Assembly (NCBI GenBank): GCA_023140905.1 | Contig: JAGLKS010000163.1 | Span: forward strand, 1-9,355 | DNA: 9,355 nt | From: Alphaproteobacteria bacterium | GTDB taxonomy: Bacteria; Pseudomonadota; Alphaproteobacteria; Micavibrionales; Micavibrionaceae | Reading direction: 5' to 3' | In this document: piece after piece, positions 6,899 to 9,355 of the stretch | Layout: each line of letters starts with the position of its first letter | Numbering within the stretch: the stretch's first letter is position 1 | Position numbers and translations under genes: made by a program | The notes under the pieces: model-generated | Databases searched by the model: none | Seen by the model: the letters and a program-made list of their open reading frames with translations, nothing else | Told to the model about the DNA's origin: nothing

Positions 6899-8275
6899 AT
6901 GAGAGCTATTATTTGCGGGTCAGATCAAATCGGCTCAAATATTGCAGCCTATCTGTCGAAAGAAAACCATGATATTACGGTGGTTGATACAAACAATGAT
7001 AATCTCATGCAAATTAATAATGCCTTGGATGTAAACACTATAGTTGGGTTTCCATCTGACCCTGATACGCTTAAGCGTGCCGGAGCCGATGAATGTGATC
7101 TGATTATTGCAGTCACAGATAAAGACGAAATCAATATGGTTGCCTGCCAAATCAGCCATTCTTTATTTGGCGTTCCAAAAAAAATCGCACGCATTCGCAA
7201 CCAGAATTATCTTGATCCTGCATGGTCAAACCTGTTTAGCAGGGCACATATGCCTATTGATGTGATTATCTCGCCTGAGCAGATCATTTCAGAAGACATC
7301 TATCAGCGACTAAGTATTCCCGGCACAACAACAGCAATTAGCCTTAGTGATGAGAAAGTACATTTAGTCGGCGTAATTTGTATGGAAGATTGTCCGGTAC
7401 TTCACACACCTTTGGAGCAATTAAATAAATTGTTTTCTAACCTGTCTTTCTCAATTGTATCGATAATACGTAAAACAAAGACTATTATTCCTGATGAAAC
7501 AGAAATGCTGGAAGAAGGAGATGAGGTCTATATTATTGTTGATACAAACCATTTACGCAGAATTATGGCGGCTTTTGGTCATTTAGAGAAAGAAGCACGC
7601 AAGATTATTATTTCCGGCGGTGGAAATATCGGAATATCTTTGATACGCAAGCTTCAACAAAATATCAGTGGTCTTCAAGTGAAAGTTATTGAACACGATA
7701 ATGCCCACGCTCAGTACCTCAGCGAACAACTTTCTAATATCATTATTCTAAATGGCGATACACTGGATCGCGCTATTATGGAGGAAGCTGCTGTTTCCTC
7801 AGCCGAAGCCTATATTGCTTTGATGAATGATGATAAAAACAATATTCTCGGGTCTTTGCTAGCCAAGCAATATGGCTGTGAGCGCGTAGTAACTCTGGTA
7901 AATAATAATGTCTATTTCCCGCTTGTTGGGCCATTGGGCATTGATACAATGATTTCTCCTAAATCTATTATCGTTTCGAATATCATGCAACATGTGAGAA
8001 GAGGGCGGATTATTAGCATTCACAGTATCCACGGTGGAAAAACTGAAGTTATCGAGATTGAAATATCCGAGTCATCACAAATAGCCAATAAAGTCGTTAA
8101 AGATCTGGATTTACCCAATAATGTTGTGATTAGCGCTATTATCCGCAAAGATACAGTTATTATCCCTAAGAAGAATGATAAGATTTTGCCTCAAGATCAT
8201 CTCATCATTCTTTCACCGCGCGAAAAAGCCCGTGAAATGGAAGAATTGCTTTCTGTCCATGTGGATCTATTATAA
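6899..8275 (+). CDS. trkA: Trk-type K+ transport regulatory subunit TrkA
   Basis: TrkA is the cytosolic NAD(H)-binding subunit that gates membrane K+ uptake proteins TrkH/TrkG; no partner transporter is in the window. The 458 residues match E. coli TrkA in size and in its doubled plan: RCK_N1 (1-125), RCK_C1 (about 142-225), RCK_N2 (about 234-355), RCK_C2 (about 370-455). The N-terminus runs MRAIICGSDQIGSNIA with the acidic D30 in ITVVDTN. The second Rossmann motif is GGGNIG (240-245) with acidic E265. The first motif, GSDQIG (7-12), has Asp where the GxGxxG second Gly belongs. The location directly behind ntrYX is the usual one in alphaproteobacteria, where hfq and hflX typically follow; here murI follows after 12 nt. 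Family assignment is secure; nucleotide preference of the first domain is not. Confidence 0.94.
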   Translation: MRAIICGSDQIGSNIAAYLSKENHDITVVDTNNDNLMQINNALDVNTIVGFPSDPDTLKRAGADECDLIIAVTDKDEINMVACQISHSLFGVPKKIARIRNQNYLDPAWSNLFSRAHMPIDVIISPEQIISEDIYQRLSIPGTTTAISLSDEKVHLVGVICMEDCPVLHTPLEQLNKLFSNLSFSIVSIIRKTKTIIPDETEMLEEGDEVYIIVDTNHLRRIMAAFGHLEKEARKIIISGGGNIGISLIRKLQQNISGLQVKVIEHDNAHAQYLSEQLSNIIILNGDTLDRAIMEEAAVSSAEAYIALMNDDKNNILGSLLAKQYGCERVVTLVNNNVYFPLVGPLGIDTMISPKSIIVSNIMQHVRRGRIISIHSIHGGKTEVIEIEISESSQIANKVVKDLDLPNNVVISAIIRKDTVIIPKKNDKILPQDHLIILSPREKAREMEELLSVHVDLL

Positions 8276-8287
8276 AGTCCTGAAGTT

Positions 8288-9118
8288 ATGAAGCTTGGTA
8301 TATTTGATTCTGGATTAGGTGGTTTGCTGATTGCTAAATCAATCCGCAAGAAAATGCCTGATATTGATATAGTGTATTTTGGGGATACGCTCAATTTGCC
8401 TTATGGTAACCGCTCAAGCCAAACAATCTATACATATAGCCAACGCGCAATAGAATTTTTATTTTCTCAAAATTGCAACTTGATTATCACAGCTTGTAAC
8501 ACAGCTAGTACAACAGCTTTGCGACAACTCCAACAATGTTACCTTCCCAAAAGTTCTTATGCAGACCGGCGCATACTCGGCGTTATTGTCCCTACACTCG
8601 AAACAGCAATAGCTCATGGATATAAACGTTTAGGCGTCATAGCAACGCATCATACTATTGAGACTAAAATATACCCTATTGAGCTAAAGAAAATTGACCC
8701 CACTATTTCTATTGTTCAAAAGAGCACACCTCTTTTAGTGCCTCTTATTGAGAATGGTGGAGCACAATGGCTTCCATCAGTTCTTGAATATTATCTAACT
8801 TCCATGATTAAAAATGACGCAATTGAATGTCTGATCCTTGGCTGCACTCATTACTCAATTCTAAAAAAAGAAATAAAAGACATTACCAAACATAGCGTTT
8901 CGTTAATATCTCAGGATGAAATCATTCCTGATAAGCTAATAAATTACCTTAACAAGCATCCGGGGCTTAATGAAAAGATTGATAAAAATGGAAAATCAGA
9001 TTTTTATGTCAGTGATGTGACTGAGAATTACTGTGAATCAGCCGAACAAATCTATGGGGATAATATTGATATTAAGCTCGCTAAATTTGACACTGCTTTA
9101 AATAAATTGACCCTTTAA
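8288..9118 (+). CDS. murI: Glutamate racemase MurI
   Basis: MurI interconverts L- and D-glutamate without a cofactor in the cytosol, supplying D-Glu for the peptidoglycan stem peptide. The 276-residue length is normal. Active-site motifs are complete: FDSGLGG (6-12) with D7 and S8, GDTLNLPYGNRS (32-43), ITACNTAS (67-74) with catalytic C70, PLIENG (152-157), and LILGCTHY (182-189) with catalytic C186 and H188. It begins 12 nt after the trkA stop, with only a weak AAAG/GAAG purine stretch before ATG 8288; no other start preserves the KLGIFDSG strand. The closeness suggests read-through from trkA. Having it in this position is unusual for the ntrYX-trkA neighbourhood. Function is secure. Confidence 0.97.
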   Translation: MKLGIFDSGLGGLLIAKSIRKKMPDIDIVYFGDTLNLPYGNRSSQTIYTYSQRAIEFLFSQNCNLIITACNTASTTALRQLQQCYLPKSSYADRRILGVIVPTLETAIAHGYKRLGVIATHHTIETKIYPIELKKIDPTISIVQKSTPLLVPLIENGGAQWLPSVLEYYLTSMIKNDAIECLILGCTHYSILKKEIKDITKHSVSLISQDEIIPDKLINYLNKHPGLNEKIDKNGKSDFYVSDVTENYCESAEQIYGDNIDIKLAKFDTALNKLTL

Positions 9119-9150
9119 AAACAACCCATAACACCAGAAAATGAGACGAT

Positions 9151-9355
9151 ATGACATATTTTCCCACTAACGCAAAATTACCTAATGCTGTTTTCTTTGA
9201 TTGGGATGGCACAATTGTTGATAGTTACCAACTCTTAAGTGATGCACATGATTATACTTTAACAACTTTGGGAATGCCCATACTTGAGAAAGATGGATTT
9301 CGTGAGTATTTTGGGAAAGAGAGAATGTTCATTTTATCTGATATTTATAAAGATA
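9151..9355 (+). CDS. HAD-superfamily hydrolase, Gph-like phosphatase, 3'-truncated by the window edge
   Basis: The first 68 codons of a gene run off the right edge. The translation contains FFDWDGTIVDS (residues 15-25), the HAD motif I DxDGT(V/I)xD with nucleophile D17 and acid/base D19, followed by an alpha-helical stretch like the cap domain of phosphoglycolate phosphatase (Gph) or beta-phosphoglucomutase relatives. Such enzymes hydrolyse small phosphate esters in the cytosol; the substrate cannot be told from this part. The ATG at 9151 is preferred: GAG (9143-9145) is 5 nt upstream and the frame leads straight into motif I about 14 residues in. An ATG at 9141 is out of frame and stops after nine codons. 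The gene starts 32 nt after murI, on the same strand, with no terminator between, so it may share the murI message. Confidence 0.85.
   Translation, partial: MTYFPTNAKLPNAVFFDWDGTIVDSYQLLSDAHDYTLTTLGMPILEKDGFREYFGKERMFILSDIYKD

Noticed and set aside
9141..9170. ATG at 9141 as start of the last gene
   Set aside because: It is out of frame with the HAD motif and reaches TAA after nine codons; ATG 9151 leads into motif I.
1..9355. Mobile elements, CRISPR array, tRNA, rRNA, toxin-antitoxin or defence genes
   Set aside because: I saw no transposase, integrase, long inverted or regularly spaced repeats, cloverleaf-like region or defence domain; conserved housekeeping genes fill nearly all the window.

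Overview
The window looks like an ordinary chromosomal housekeeping segment of an alphaproteobacterium with a fairly AT-rich genome (by eye about 40% G+C or a little lower). The evidence is the gene content and order. A lipoyl synthase with an alphaproteobacterial-type C-terminus, a fused IspD-IspF enzyme, and an ntrY-ntrX-trkA run together are characteristic of that class. The species cannot be named from the sequence. I found no mobile element, CRISPR array, tRNA, rRNA or defence system, and no gene of wholly unknown function.

Layout. Left edge to 667 (+): the 3' part of lipA, whose start lies outside the window. Positions 696-2951 (-): a tight three-gene run transcribed ispDF -> pgpA -> cinA (gaps of 11 and 16 nt), meeting lipA tail to tail across 28 nt with no visible intrinsic terminator. 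Positions 2952-3082: a 131-nt divergent spacer with a good candidate promoter for the ispDF run. Positions 3083 to right edge (+): ntrY, ntrX, trkA, murI and the start of a HAD-family hydrolase, with gaps of 15, 54, 12 and 32 nt, probably one transcription unit or two overlapping ones. No stretch longer than 131 nt lacks a gene.

Function. The minus-strand genes serve isoprenoid precursor synthesis (MEP pathway), phosphatidylglycerol synthesis and pyridine-nucleotide salvage. The plus-strand genes are a membrane sensor kinase with its response regulator, a cytosolic K+-transport regulatory subunit, the enzyme making D-glutamate for peptidoglycan, and a small-molecule phosphatase. The link is cell-envelope and cell-physiology housekeeping, not one pathway.

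The points worth a second look are modest. NtrX lacks the sigma-54-contacting GAFTGA loop. A CAA-N3-TTG element sits inside the predicted ispDF promoter next to ntrY. The neighbourhood appears rearranged relative to the usual alphaproteobacterial order: no dusB-ntrB-ntrC before ntrY, and murI where hfq-hflX usually follow trkA. TrkA has a degenerate first nucleotide-binding motif.
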